Assembly: GCA_003224055.1 (NCBI GenBank)
Contig: QHYE01000044.1
Span: 62,001-126,000, forward strand
Reading direction: 5' to 3'
Source: Acidobacteriota bacterium
GTDB taxonomy: Bacteria > Acidobacteriota > Terriglobia > Acidiferrales > UBA7541
Length of the DNA stretch: 64,000 nt
Under the pieces are notes generated by a model. The model did no database searches. It saw only the letters and a list, made by a program, of their open reading frames with translations, and was not told the DNA's origin. The position numbers and the translations under genes are program-made. This document shows, piece after piece, positions 27,901 to 36,945 of this stretch; position 1 is the stretch's first letter; every line of letters starts with the position of its first letter.

Positions 27901-28144
27901 GCGCATCGCCAAGAAATTTACGATCTGGGAATCGACTGGATTGGAGCTGTTCGGCGAAGCTTTCAATCTGTTCAACCACGTAAACGTCACTAGCGTAGGC
28001 ACTCGCAATTATTCGATCACTGGCACGGCCGCGGCGCCAACGCTGACGTTTGATCCGCAGTTCGCGATTCCGACCGGTTCAACCACGAGCACGGGGTCGC
28101 TGACTCAGCGGCAGATACAGATTGGCGCCCGCTTCCACTTCTAA
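24917..28144 (+). CDS. TonB-dependent outer-membrane receptor with carboxypeptidase-regulatory domain
   Basis: 1075 residues from ATG 24917, with GGGAGGA about 7 nt ahead. Signal peptide about 1-29 (ending GVFAQ). A carboxypeptidase-regulatory-like beta-sandwich (about 33-115: GAIGGLVTDESGAVIPNASI to GTYFLELTASGFTVYK) precedes the plug (NEALDNLPMNGRRWSSF, YSAEYGRSAGGVTNAVTKSG) and a long beta-barrel ending in Phe (QIQIGARFHF), as needed for barrel insertion. No SusD follows. This type is abundant in Acidobacteriota and is thought to import glycans or other large ligands; the ligand is not evident here. A rho-independent terminator follows directly. Confidence 0.93.
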   Translation: MRTSGVGTVGRCCLAWMAMLLLACGVFAQSTTDGAIGGLVTDESGAVIPNASITTHNLGTGATSNGTSDDVGRYLITHLQPGTYFLELTASGFTVYKVTSVTVEVGRVTTVDAALGVKTLTETVVATAEAPVITTDRADFSTNINNEALDNLPMNGRRWSSFALSTPGAVPDGTFGLVSFRGISGLLNNNTVDGGDNNQAFFSEEKGRTRISYSISQSSIREFQVNTSNYSAEYGRSAGGVTNAVTKSGTNRLHGEAFWFFRSSDFGAINPFAFLTTLQSGTPVTTPVKPEDKRHQFGGNVGGPIIKDKLFFFFNADQQKRQFPGIANASGPACFFAPLTTAANPTDPCNKTNETATLNGRGITTAQGNAGLNFLQSVTGVVPRTGDELLLFPKIDWNISATHRFSAEYNRMRWSSPAGVQTAGVVFRGVESFGSDFVKDDTVIARLVSTVTPTMINEFRFQYGRDFEFQKTQPAFPGEPVSSQGISPQITISGSAGIVFGKPNFLDRRSYPDERSLQFADTYSVSRGKHMFKFGGDVVRFNDVLDSLFQESGAYNYNNRVDFISDYTVAVDALAQPACGTTTKVACYSNYVQGFGPPRFEFRTIDYGFFFQDDWRIAPRLTLNLGLRWEYEQMPSPQIPNSNLAATNSFPDDKNNFGPRVGFAWDLSGRGRTVVRGGYGIYYGRIINSTISNAITNTGVTNGQLQFTFFPAPTGSPAYPNVVATAPTGTTNPPDVVVFAANTPNPLIHQFDFVFEQQIATNTAVSVSYIGSLGRNLPIFIDRNLFAPTNTITYTFAPGAPNAGDTITVPLFEVPTATPSSATILRPNPLFGRITTISDSVTSKYNALVLQFNRRMTHGLQLQGFYTYSQTTDTGQSSQTFTSANNVLNPFDLSLENGRANFDVRHRGGATLVWRPEYFQHSGRLAKTALDGWTVAPVISISSGAPFTATVSGNAPVPAGFTRVQSGILGAGGSSRLPDIARNGFQMPRIANVDLRIAKKFTIWESTGLELFGEAFNLFNHVNVTSVGTRNYSITGTAAAPTLTFDPQFAIPTGSTTSTGSLTQRQIQIGARFHF

Positions 28145-28167
28145 GCTCCTGGCACAAACCTGTCAAA

Positions 28168-28195
28168 CGCGGCGGCTTCGGCCGCCGCGTTTTTC
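28168..28195 (+). terminator. rho-independent terminator of the TonB receptor gene
   Basis: A nine-pair GC-only stem CGCGGCGGC / GCCGCCGCG (28168-28176 and 28181-28189) with a stable TTCG tetraloop, followed by TTTTTC. It begins 23 bases after the receptor stop codon. Confidence 0.93.
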
Positions 28196-28729
28196 TTGAT
28201 GTCCGCGCTGACGCTGGCGGCGCTGGTGACATACCCTAACTGACCAAGTAAGATCGGTCTGGCCGAGCTTTCGGTTTTTGAATGCGTGGAGAAACTCTTC
28301 GCTTCGCCTTGTGTCTTCTGGCACGTTCATCCCGCCTTCCTCGCCGTCCAATCCTCAAATTTCGCCGTTCCCTGCAAAACGCTAACTAGCTCATACCCTC
28401 GTGATATCCTGCCTTGTGCTCGCTAGTTTGCTGCCTCGAATTGCTTCCTTTTCTCCCGGTCTCCGTGTCCGGCGTTTACCCTGCTTGACCTCGTCCTGCC
28501 AGGAAGCTGCCCAGTGTTCCACCTGGATTGCTGCCACCTCCCTTCTGATTGGGAATCTTCCATTTTCGCTGTTCACGTTTCCGGCTTCTCTAAGTCTTCT
28601 AGGATCAACACTTGCAAAAGTCTATCAAAACAAAGGACTTTAACCCTCTTTGGAATATATACTTACAAAAAAACAGGGGGGAGCGGTGGTTATTGTTAAC
28701 TAGAAAATTTGCTAGCTCGGAGGGATCTC
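28196..28729. other. gene-poor gap, pyrimidine-rich on the plus strand
   Basis: Between the terminator and the MarC gene no frame shows convincing coding features. The stretch 28420-28600 is rich in C and T on the plus strand. An AT-rich patch near 28650-28680 could hold the marC promoter, but I find no clear -35/-10 pair. No inverted repeats or tRNA-like arms were seen. Confidence 0.4.
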
Positions 28730-29395
28730 GTGTTTGAAGTTGCTAAGAGCACTCTGCTGCTCCTCAGCGCGCTATTCCCCATCGTGAATCCGCTGGGCGG
28801 CAGCCCCGTTTTTCTTTCATTGACGCGCGACTATCCCCCTTCTGCGCGAAGAATCCTCGCGCGCCAGGTCGCAATGAACAGTTTCATACTCTTGATTGCC
28901 TCCTTTCTCGTGGGCACGCACATTCTTGGTTTCTTTGGAATCTCCATTCCTGTCGTGCAAGTCGGCGGCGGCCTCATCGTCATTTCCAACGGCTGGGCAC
29001 TCTTGAAGAGCAAGGAGGAAGTGGACCGCAGCCGCGAAGCTCAGAAGAAAGTGAACTTGAAGGATATTTCTCGAAGCGCGTTTTATCCGTTGACCCTGCC
29101 GCTCACGGTTGGCCCTGGATCGATTTCCATCGCCATCACCCTCGGTGCAAACGAGCCCCGCCCACTTGGCCCCAACCTTCTCGCGATTCTCGCCGCGGTA
29201 ATTGCTTCAGCGCTCGTGGCAGTGAGCATCTATCTTTGCTACGGCTTCGCCGGTCGCCTCGCCGCGATCATCGGCGAAAGCGGGATGAGTGTCATCCTTC
29301 GGCTTTCCTCCTTTCTCCTCGTTTGTATTGGGGTGCAGATTTTTTGGAATGGAGCTAGCGCCTTGCTGCGCTCTCTCCCACTCGGTCCTCGATGA
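28730..29395 (+). CDS. MarC-family integral membrane protein
   Basis: 221 residues from GTG 28730, with GGAGGG (28719-28724) 5 nt upstream; a TTG at 28709 is in frame but has no ribosome site. Six predicted membrane helices; family blocks ALFPIVNPLGGSPVFLSLT near the N-terminus, ISRSAFYPLTLPLTVGPGSI in the middle and LRLSSFLLVCIGVQIFWNG near the end. MarC proteins were once linked to multiple antibiotic resistance in E. coli, but that role is not supported and transport substrate is unknown. Confidence 0.93.
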   Translation: MFEVAKSTLLLLSALFPIVNPLGGSPVFLSLTRDYPPSARRILARQVAMNSFILLIASFLVGTHILGFFGISIPVVQVGGGLIVISNGWALLKSKEEVDRSREAQKKVNLKDISRSAFYPLTLPLTVGPGSISIAITLGANEPRPLGPNLLAILAAVIASALVAVSIYLCYGFAGRLAAIIGESGMSVILRLSSFLLVCIGVQIFWNGASALLRSLPLGPR

Positions 29396-29512
29396 ATGCG
29401 AAACCTACGCAGCGGCGTGAAGCAAAGCCAAGAGATGATATCCTGAGATGGTTAATGCGAATGAAGTAGAAATCTCAAGTTCCACTCGGGAACGAACGCG
29501 GGGTGTGCGGAA

Positions 29513-31438
29513 TTGTGCGGAATTACAGGGTTCACGACTAAGAATTGGTCGGCGCCGACCGAGCGCATTCGCGAAGCGGCGGCCACGCTCATCCATCGCG
29601 GCCCCGACCAGCAAGGCATCTTCCAATCAAATCTTTTTTCGATGGGCGCTACGCGACTGAAGATCATCGATCTGGAATCCGGCAATCAGCCGATTTTGAC
29701 GGAAGACGGCGACACCGGAATCGTTTTCAACGGCGAGATATACAATCACCTGGAGTTGCGGGCCGAACTGGAAAAACTGGGACACCGCTTCGCTTCGCAC
29801 TCCGACACGGAAACCGTTCTTCGCGCGTTCCTTCAATGGGACAAGGATTGTTTTTCCCGGATGCGAGGAATGTTTGCGGTCGCGCTATGGACAAAATCCG
29901 CAAAACGCATCGTTCTTGCCCGCGACCGCATGGGGATCAAACCGCTTTACATCGCGCGAATCGCGGAAGATCTTTTCTTCGGCTCCGAGCTCAAAGCGCT
30001 ATTCGTTCATCCGGAGATCGATCGTCGTCTCAGTCTGCGGGGGCTCGATTGCTATCTCGCGCTGAATTATATTCCCTGTCCTTGGACGCTGGTTGACGGC
30101 ATTGAGAAACTTCCGCCGGGAGATTGGCTGGAATGGACCGACGGAACAATTTCCACCGATTCCTATTGGCGCTTGCCGTTTGGCGTCTCTGAGAATGTCA
30201 CTCTTGAATCGGCCAAGGAAGAACTCGACTCACTGCTGCAAGACGCGGTTCAAGAACACCTGATCTCGGATGTTCCACTCGGCGTCTGGCTCAGCGGGGG
30301 GATCGATTCTTCGACAATCCTGCACTACGCGGCAAAAGCTTCCAGCTCGCGACTGAAGACTTTTTCGATTTCCTTCCGCGGGCGCAGCTTCGACGAGACG
30401 GAATATGTTCATCGCGCCGCAAAACAATACGGCACGGATCACCAGGAATTGGACCTCACGCCCGAAGAGGATTTGCGGGGGGCGATCGAAGAATTCGCTT
30501 ACTTCTCCGACGAACCGGGCGCCGATGCCGGAGCGCTGCCGGTATGGTTCCTTTCGAAGCTTTGCAAAACGAAGACCACCGTCGCCCTGAGCGGCGAGGG
30601 CGCGGATGAACTCTTCGGCGGGTACCTGACGTATCGGGCGAATCGTCTCGCCGCTCGCGCGCGCCTTCTGCCGCGAACCATTTCCGAGTTGGCGCTGGCA
30701 GGGTTTCAGTATTGGCCGGTCTCGGATGAGAAGATCAGCTTCGAGTACAAGGTGAAGCGTTTTCTGGAAGGCTCGCTGATGCCTCCCGCACGCGCGCATG
30801 TCTACTGGAATGGGACTTTTTCCGATGCAGAGAAAAGCGCGCTTCTCAAGCAGGGTTTGCCCGATTCACTCAACCGGATACTGGCCGAACTTGATGGATT
30901 GCCGCCCACGCCGGATGATCTGGCGCCTTATCTTTGGTTCGATCAAAAATATTTTCTCGCCGATGACATTTTGACGAAGAGCGACCGCATGAGCATGGCC
31001 CACTCCGTCGAGGTGCGGCCGCCGTTTCTCGATCACCGCCTTGTTGAGTTTGCCGCCAAGCTGCCGGCTTCCTTCAAGATCCGCGGCACACAGCAGAAAT
31101 TCATACTCAAGGAATTGATGAAAGACAAGCTGCCTACCGAAATCTTAAAACGCAAGAAAATCGGTTTTGACATTCCCGCGCACGAATGGCTGCGGGGCCC
31201 GCTACGTTCGCTGTTGATCGATGCTTTGCACTACGGCGCTGCTGAGTGTGGTGAAATTTTCCGGACCGACGTGATTGACACCTATCTCCGGCTCCATTTG
31301 GAGAGAAAAGCAAACGTTGGGTATCACCTTTGGGGGTTGCTGATACTTTTTCTCTGGATGAAAAAATGGCGAATTCAGGCAGCGTCGTCCGCGACGCCGA
31401 AGATTTTATTACAGGCAAGAGCTGGCGCGTCTACCTGA
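29513..31438 (+). CDS. asnB: asparagine synthase (glutamine-hydrolysing)
   Basis: 641 residues from TTG 29513, which puts the catalytic Cys at position 2 (MCGITGF), as required for the class II glutamine amidotransferase domain. IHRGPDQQG follows. The synthetase domain has the ATP-binding PP-loop LSGGIDSSTI (about residue 260) and GEGADELFGGY. A perfect ten-base duplication TGTGCGGAAT overlaps the start; the first copy offers GTG-TGC-GGA-ATT in another frame. Together with the GT39 and SQD1 genes that follow, it may serve envelope glycan synthesis rather than plain asparagine supply (inference), since such asnB genes often sit in polysaccharide clusters. Confidence 0.93.
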   Translation: MCGITGFTTKNWSAPTERIREAAATLIHRGPDQQGIFQSNLFSMGATRLKIIDLESGNQPILTEDGDTGIVFNGEIYNHLELRAELEKLGHRFASHSDTETVLRAFLQWDKDCFSRMRGMFAVALWTKSAKRIVLARDRMGIKPLYIARIAEDLFFGSELKALFVHPEIDRRLSLRGLDCYLALNYIPCPWTLVDGIEKLPPGDWLEWTDGTISTDSYWRLPFGVSENVTLESAKEELDSLLQDAVQEHLISDVPLGVWLSGGIDSSTILHYAAKASSSRLKTFSISFRGRSFDETEYVHRAAKQYGTDHQELDLTPEEDLRGAIEEFAYFSDEPGADAGALPVWFLSKLCKTKTTVALSGEGADELFGGYLTYRANRLAARARLLPRTISELALAGFQYWPVSDEKISFEYKVKRFLEGSLMPPARAHVYWNGTFSDAEKSALLKQGLPDSLNRILAELDGLPPTPDDLAPYLWFDQKYFLADDILTKSDRMSMAHSVEVRPPFLDHRLVEFAAKLPASFKIRGTQQKFILKELMKDKLPTEILKRKKIGFDIPAHEWLRGPLRSLLIDALHYGAAECGEIFRTDVIDTYLRLHLERKANVGYHLWGLLILFLWMKKWRIQAASSATPKILLQARAGAST

Positions 31439-33264
31439 CCGTTCTGCTCGTCGCCGGAGCCATCTACCTGGGATGCATCGTTTCTCCGCCGTCGCTGATG
31501 GACGATGTGGACGCGGTCCAGGCACAGATCGCGCGGAACATGCTGGCTTCCGGCGATTGGGTGACCGCCCGGCTCGACGGTGTCGCATATCTCGAAAAGG
31601 CGCCGCTCGTCTATTGGATTATCGCCATTTTCTACAAAATATTTGGCGTATACGACTGGGCCGCGCGCATCCCCATCGCACTTTCCGTGATGGCGCTTGC
31701 GTGGCTTACCGCTGCGTTTGGCACTTGGGCCTTCGGCAAACGCGCCGGCCTCTACGCCGGACTCTGCATGGCCACTTGCATCGGAATCTTCCTGTTCACG
31801 CGGATTTTGATTCCCGACGTGACGCTGACATTTACCACCGCGCTGGCAATGTGGGCATTTCTCCGCAGCCTTGACGAGGAGGAGCCTCATCCGCGCTTCT
31901 GGGCATTCGTGATGGCCGCAAGCCTCGGAGTTGGGCTCCTCCTGAAGAGTTTGGTCGGAGTCGTGTTCCCGGTAGCCGGGGCGCTGATCTATCTATTCCT
32001 GACCAAACAACTCTTTGCTCTCCGAACTTGGCAGCGCCTCAAACCCATCAGCGGATTTTTCGTCGCTCTCTTAATCGCCGCGCCATGGCACATTCTGGCA
32101 ACGCTTCGCAATCCGCCGTACTTTTCGCTCTCCCTACATAGCGGTCCTGGTGAGTACCATGGCTTCTTATGGTTCTATTTCATTAATGAACAGTTTCTTC
32201 GCTTTCTGAACCTGCGCTATCCGCGCGACTACAATACGGTTCCGCGACTCTGGTTCTGGCTGTTCCACTCTCTCTGGCTATTTCCATGGAGCGTCTACTT
32301 TCCCGCGATCACCAAGCTCTCCTACAAGCCGGTCGACCGCGCCGGACGGGTACGCCTCCTCGCGCTTTGTTGGACCGGCTTTCTCTTGATCTTTTTCACT
32401 TTCTCGACAACCCAAGAATACTATTCCATGCCTTGCTACCCTGCGCTCGCGCTGCTGCTGGGTTCGGCCATGGCCACTGGAGGAGAATGGATTCGCCGTG
32501 GAACGCGCGTGCTTTGCGGAGTCGCCGGAGTCGCCGCCGTTGCGTGCTTCGCGATATTTGTTGCCGTTCGAAATCTCCCGACGCCCGGTGATATCTCCGA
32601 TGCTCTCAGCCGCCACCCCAGTGTCTATACCCTCTCCCTGGGTCATATGCTGGACCTCACGTTTGACTCCTTCGCGTATCTCCGTTTACCTCTCTTGGTG
32701 GCCGCCATTGCGTTCTTGGCCGGAGCGCTGGGCACATTTCGCTGGCTTGGCCAACGCGCCTTCCTGACGACGGCACTCATGATGGTCTTGTTTTTCCATG
32801 CCGCTCGCTTGGCCCTTGTCGTATTCGATCCCTACCTGACCTCACGTCCTCTCGCCGAGGCCATTCTGCAATCGCCTCCCGGCAAGCTAATCGTCGATCA
32901 TCCTTATTACCCATTTTCCTCGCTGATTTTCTACACGAATAGCGACGTATTGATTCTCAACGGCCGCTACAACAATTTGGAATATGGTTCTTATGCACCC
33001 GGCGCCCCCAATGTCTTTATCGATGATGCGCGATTCAAGAGTCTTTGGCTGGATTCTCAGTGCTACTATCTCGTTGCTTATCCGAAAGAATTGTCCCGCT
33101 TCGAAAATCTCGTCGGCCGCAACCACCTAAACTTGCTGGCGTCAAGCGGAGGCAAACTGGTTTTCGCCAATCATCCTTTGGACCACACCGGGCTGATGCC
33201 GGGAATGCGCTATCTATCGGAAGCTTCCAAGAACTCGCTTGCAATGCCGCCGGGATACAGGTAA
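31366..33264 (+). CDS. GT39-type membrane glycosyltransferase (ArnT/PMT family)
   Basis: 632 residues from ATG 31366; it overlaps the asnB end by 73 bp in another frame, and an in-frame ATG lies at 31330. About a dozen hydrophobic helices. The first periplasmic loop carries DDVDAVQAQIARNMLASGDW followed by RLDGVAYLEKAPLVYW, the acidic motif that marks lipid-linked-sugar transferases of the ArnT/PMT type. Such enzymes move a sugar from a polyprenyl phosphate to lipid A, protein or glycan on the outer face of the inner membrane. Acceptor unknown. Position between asnB and the sulfoquinovose gene suggests envelope modification. Confidence 0.88.
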   Translation: MANSGSVVRDAEDFITGKSWRVYLTVLLVAGAIYLGCIVSPPSLMDDVDAVQAQIARNMLASGDWVTARLDGVAYLEKAPLVYWIIAIFYKIFGVYDWAARIPIALSVMALAWLTAAFGTWAFGKRAGLYAGLCMATCIGIFLFTRILIPDVTLTFTTALAMWAFLRSLDEEEPHPRFWAFVMAASLGVGLLLKSLVGVVFPVAGALIYLFLTKQLFALRTWQRLKPISGFFVALLIAAPWHILATLRNPPYFSLSLHSGPGEYHGFLWFYFINEQFLRFLNLRYPRDYNTVPRLWFWLFHSLWLFPWSVYFPAITKLSYKPVDRAGRVRLLALCWTGFLLIFFTFSTTQEYYSMPCYPALALLLGSAMATGGEWIRRGTRVLCGVAGVAAVACFAIFVAVRNLPTPGDISDALSRHPSVYTLSLGHMLDLTFDSFAYLRLPLLVAAIAFLAGALGTFRWLGQRAFLTTALMMVLFFHAARLALVVFDPYLTSRPLAEAILQSPPGKLIVDHPYYPFSSLIFYTNSDVLILNGRYNNLEYGSYAPGAPNVFIDDARFKSLWLDSQCYYLVAYPKELSRFENLVGRNHLNLLASSGGKLVFANHPLDHTGLMPGMRYLSEASKNSLAMPPGYR

Positions 33265-33373
33265 AAAAGAAAGTCCACCGTTATTGAGGCCTTACCCAGC
33301 GCCTCTTGTTTCCGAGTGCGGGCTAGACGGAAACGTCACTCGCGGCGCGAAACGTCGCAGACATTACAATTAA

Positions 33374-34651
<1,278 letters not shown>

Positions 34652-34666
34652 GACTCCGCCGGGCTT

Positions 34667-35845
34667 TTATTGGGAGTGACTCTGCGCAGGACTCGAGGCG
34701 GCGGGTACGAGCATGCCCTCTTGAATCCTGTAGTCGACGTTCCGCCACCTTATACTGTTGCGTCCGAACGTCAACAACCAGATCACAAACGCGGTCGCAT
34801 CCCAGACCGCGATGAGCGGCATCCATTTCCAGAGTCCTCTCTGGTGCAATCCCCAAACGCCGACCAGCCACGTCATTGCCACGCGGAACGCCAGATAAAC
34901 GCCGACATAGGCGAGGCCAATTGCAGAAGGATGAGTCAGCGCAACGGCCAGACACCATGGCAGTCCCTGTGTGAAAGCAAGGCCCACATGTCCCCAAGGA
35001 CGCATGTGCCGCATCACCGTCATCCAACGGAGCCGCTTGCTGAAAAGCGCGCGTGGCGAGTCATAGTCTGGTACGGTCTGCACTGCATAGGGAAGCAGCT
35101 CGACCTGCAAGCCTTGTTGCGCGATCAAGCGTCCAACCAGAAGATCATCGGCGGGTTTGTTTTCAATGGCTTCGTATCCGCCAAATCCAGCAAGGTGCGC
35201 GCGGGTTGTGACAATGGTGGGCCCCAGGGTGAACTTAATACCATCCAACTGCCGGGCAACCAGGACTCCAGGATAGAAATCGGAATACATGCCGGTGGAC
35301 TGGAGATGTTGCGTGAAAGTCTTGTCCTGGGTGGAAACGTAGAGACAGGTTACTCCGCCGACTTTGGGATCGCGCAGAGGAGCCACGACGGTCCGCAAAT
35401 AGTTTGGCTCGACGCGAACGTCGCTGTCGTTGATTACCAGGACTTCGTTGCGCGCTTCAGTCACGAGCCGGACCAGCTTGGCTACCTTGTCGTTAATGGC
35501 GTTGCGACCTGAACCATACAGCACCCGGATTCGCCGCTCAGGGAAATCGTGCATCAGCTTCTCAAGAACCGGCACCGCGGCGTCATTTTCATCGCTCACG
35601 CAGAAAATGAGCTCGTAGTCCGGATAATCCTGCCGGCAGTAGCTCGCAAAATTCTCGTAGGCTTCGGGATCTAATCCCCGAACAGGCTTCAAATTGCTGA
35701 CGGGTGGCGTGAAATCTGAATTCACGGGCACTCGCCCCGCGGATTGTGAAAAGAAACGCCACGAGCTATAGAGAACAAGCAGGTAATAGATGAACGGAGT
35801 AGTGGCTAAGACCAAGAATAGGTAATCGGCGGCCTGCGAAATCAT
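34667..35845 (-). CDS. GT21/GT2 glycosyltransferase, ceramide glucosyltransferase or HpnI-like
   Basis: 392 residues. An N-terminal membrane helix is followed by a GT-A domain with PPVSNLKPVRGLDPEAYENF, the DxD-like VINDSDVRV, the D3 motif ADDLLVGRLIAQ and the processive-type SKRLRWMTVMR (R/Q-x-x-R-W). Several C-terminal membrane helices follow. This pattern is that of ceramide glucosyltransferase and the hopanoid enzyme HpnI, so it probably adds a sugar to a lipid on the cytoplasmic face. It is convergent with sqdB, 15 bp apart; a role as sulfoquinovosyltransferase is only a suggestion. Upstream 280 bp to the next gene hold the divergent promoters but no clear motif. Confidence 0.9.
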   Translation of the reverse strand: MISQAADYLFLVLATTPFIYYLLVLYSSWRFFSQSAGRVPVNSDFTPPVSNLKPVRGLDPEAYENFASYCRQDYPDYELIFCVSDENDAAVPVLEKLMHDFPERRIRVLYGSGRNAINDKVAKLVRLVTEARNEVLVINDSDVRVEPNYLRTVVAPLRDPKVGGVTCLYVSTQDKTFTQHLQSTGMYSDFYPGVLVARQLDGIKFTLGPTIVTTRAHLAGFGGYEAIENKPADDLLVGRLIAQQGLQVELLPYAVQTVPDYDSPRALFSKRLRWMTVMRHMRPWGHVGLAFTQGLPWCLAVALTHPSAIGLAYVGVYLAFRVAMTWLVGVWGLHQRGLWKWMPLIAVWDATAFVIWLLTFGRNSIRWRNVDYRIQEGMLVPAASSPAQSHSQ

Positions 35846-36127
35846 TTCACCTCTCGTGCCGTAAGCTTTCGCTGCTCCGTCGACAGCAACGAAAGTATTT
35901 CCTGGATCCCGTTATCTCCCGCAGAAGCCAATTGAACTGAATCAGGGTTCGATTCATCGATCGTGCATCGAAGTCCTGTCCTGTTCCCTGGCTTTCACAA
36001 GCTCGCACCGTAGAAAAAGAATAGCAAAAAGCCGGAAATTTAGCTGCGCGAGGCTTTGGGAACTTTGGAACATCAAGTAAAATCATGATGGCATCATTCC
36101 AAACGCAAAAGGCGAAGCCGAAATCGC

Positions 36128-36544
36128 ATGAAAGATTCTCCCGGCCTGCACTTCAAGACCTACCTTCTACTTCTGCTCATGGTCTTATTCGCTCCGCTGG
36201 GAAATGTCCTGCTGAGCAAAGGGATGAAAGGGATTGGTTCGGCCAAGAATTGGGCTGCGGCGGACCTTCTCCATATTCTCCTCAAGATTCTGACTTCCGG
36301 CTACATCTGGCTCGGTATCGCCTGTCTCCTCGCGTTTTTTGTTGCCTACATGCTCGTGCTCACCTGGGCGGACTATAGCTACGTACAGCCGGCCTCTGCT
36401 TTCTCTTACGCTGTCGTTGCCGTGCTGGGTTACTTCCTCCTGGAGGAAGTTGTCCCTCCTCTGCGCTGGGCCGGCATCGCCGTGATTTGCGTCGGCGTAT
36501 TTGTGGTCGGCCGCACTCCACCGCGCACCACGGAGAAGGCCTAA
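36128..36544 (+). CDS. half-size EamA/SMR-like membrane transporter, subunit 1
   Basis: 138 residues with four predicted membrane helices: LLLLLMVLFAPLGNVLLSKG, a middle pair around GYIWLGIACLLAFFVAYML, and the last PLRWAGIAVICVGVFVVG. VQPASAFSYAVVAVLGYFLLEEVV is the usual EamA/SMR motif. It lies 2 bp before a second gene of the same size and fold, so the two likely form a heterodimer like EmrE-type pairs or ArnE/ArnF, which flip a sugar-lipid. No strong ribosome site before ATG 36128. Confidence 0.85.
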   Translation: MKDSPGLHFKTYLLLLLMVLFAPLGNVLLSKGMKGIGSAKNWAAADLLHILLKILTSGYIWLGIACLLAFFVAYMLVLTWADYSYVQPASAFSYAVVAVLGYFLLEEVVPPLRWAGIAVICVGVFVVGRTPPRTTEKA

Positions 36545-36546
36545 CC

Positions 36547-36921
36547 GTGCGTGAATTCTTCTTCTTGTTCCTGGTGATTGTGGCGGGTACGGGCGGCGAA
36601 CTCTGCGTCACTCGCGCGATGAAGGTCATTGGCGAGGTTCACGACTTTCGACCGGCTGCGCTCGCCCGGTTTGTCTTCCGCGCCATGCGCGTCGGATGGA
36701 TGTGGATCGGTATTGGCATGATGACGCTGGCCTTCTTCTCTCTTCTGGCCATGTTGTCGATCGAAAACGTGAGCCTAGTCGTACCGGTGACCGCCTTGAG
36801 CTATGCGGCGGGTACTACAGGGGCCAAGCTTTTCTTGCACGAACGCGTCAGCCCGCAGCGCTGGCTGGGTGTCCTAATTGTTTGTGTCGGAGTAACGCTC
36901 GTCTGGCTCAGCAGACGCTAG
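36547..36921 (+). CDS. half-size EamA/SMR-like membrane transporter, subunit 2
   Basis: 124 residues from GTG 36547, 2 bp after the first subunit stop; the frame is open further upstream inside the neighbour. Four predicted helices; SLVVPVTALSYAAGTTGAKL and SPQRWLGVLIVCVGVTLVWL parallel the second half of the first subunit. The pair is probably translationally coupled. Given the nearby GT39, GT21 and sqdB genes, flipping of an undecaprenyl-linked sugar is a possible job (inference); drug or metabolite export is the alternative. Confidence 0.85.
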   Translation: MREFFFLFLVIVAGTGGELCVTRAMKVIGEVHDFRPAALARFVFRAMRVGWMWIGIGMMTLAFFSLLAMLSIENVSLVVPVTALSYAAGTTGAKLFLHERVSPQRWLGVLIVCVGVTLVWLSRR

Positions 36922-36945
36922 TCCGCTCTTCCTAAAACGCCCGCG

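Noticed and set aside
28163-28351. Short minus-strand frame after the first TonB receptor, possible gene remnant
   Set aside because: It overlaps the terminator hairpin, has no ribosome site and no recognisable similarity.
28401-28643. 80-codon plus-strand frame before marC
   Set aside because: Pyrimidine-rich DNA gives a Leu/Ser-rich product with no ribosome site or family match.
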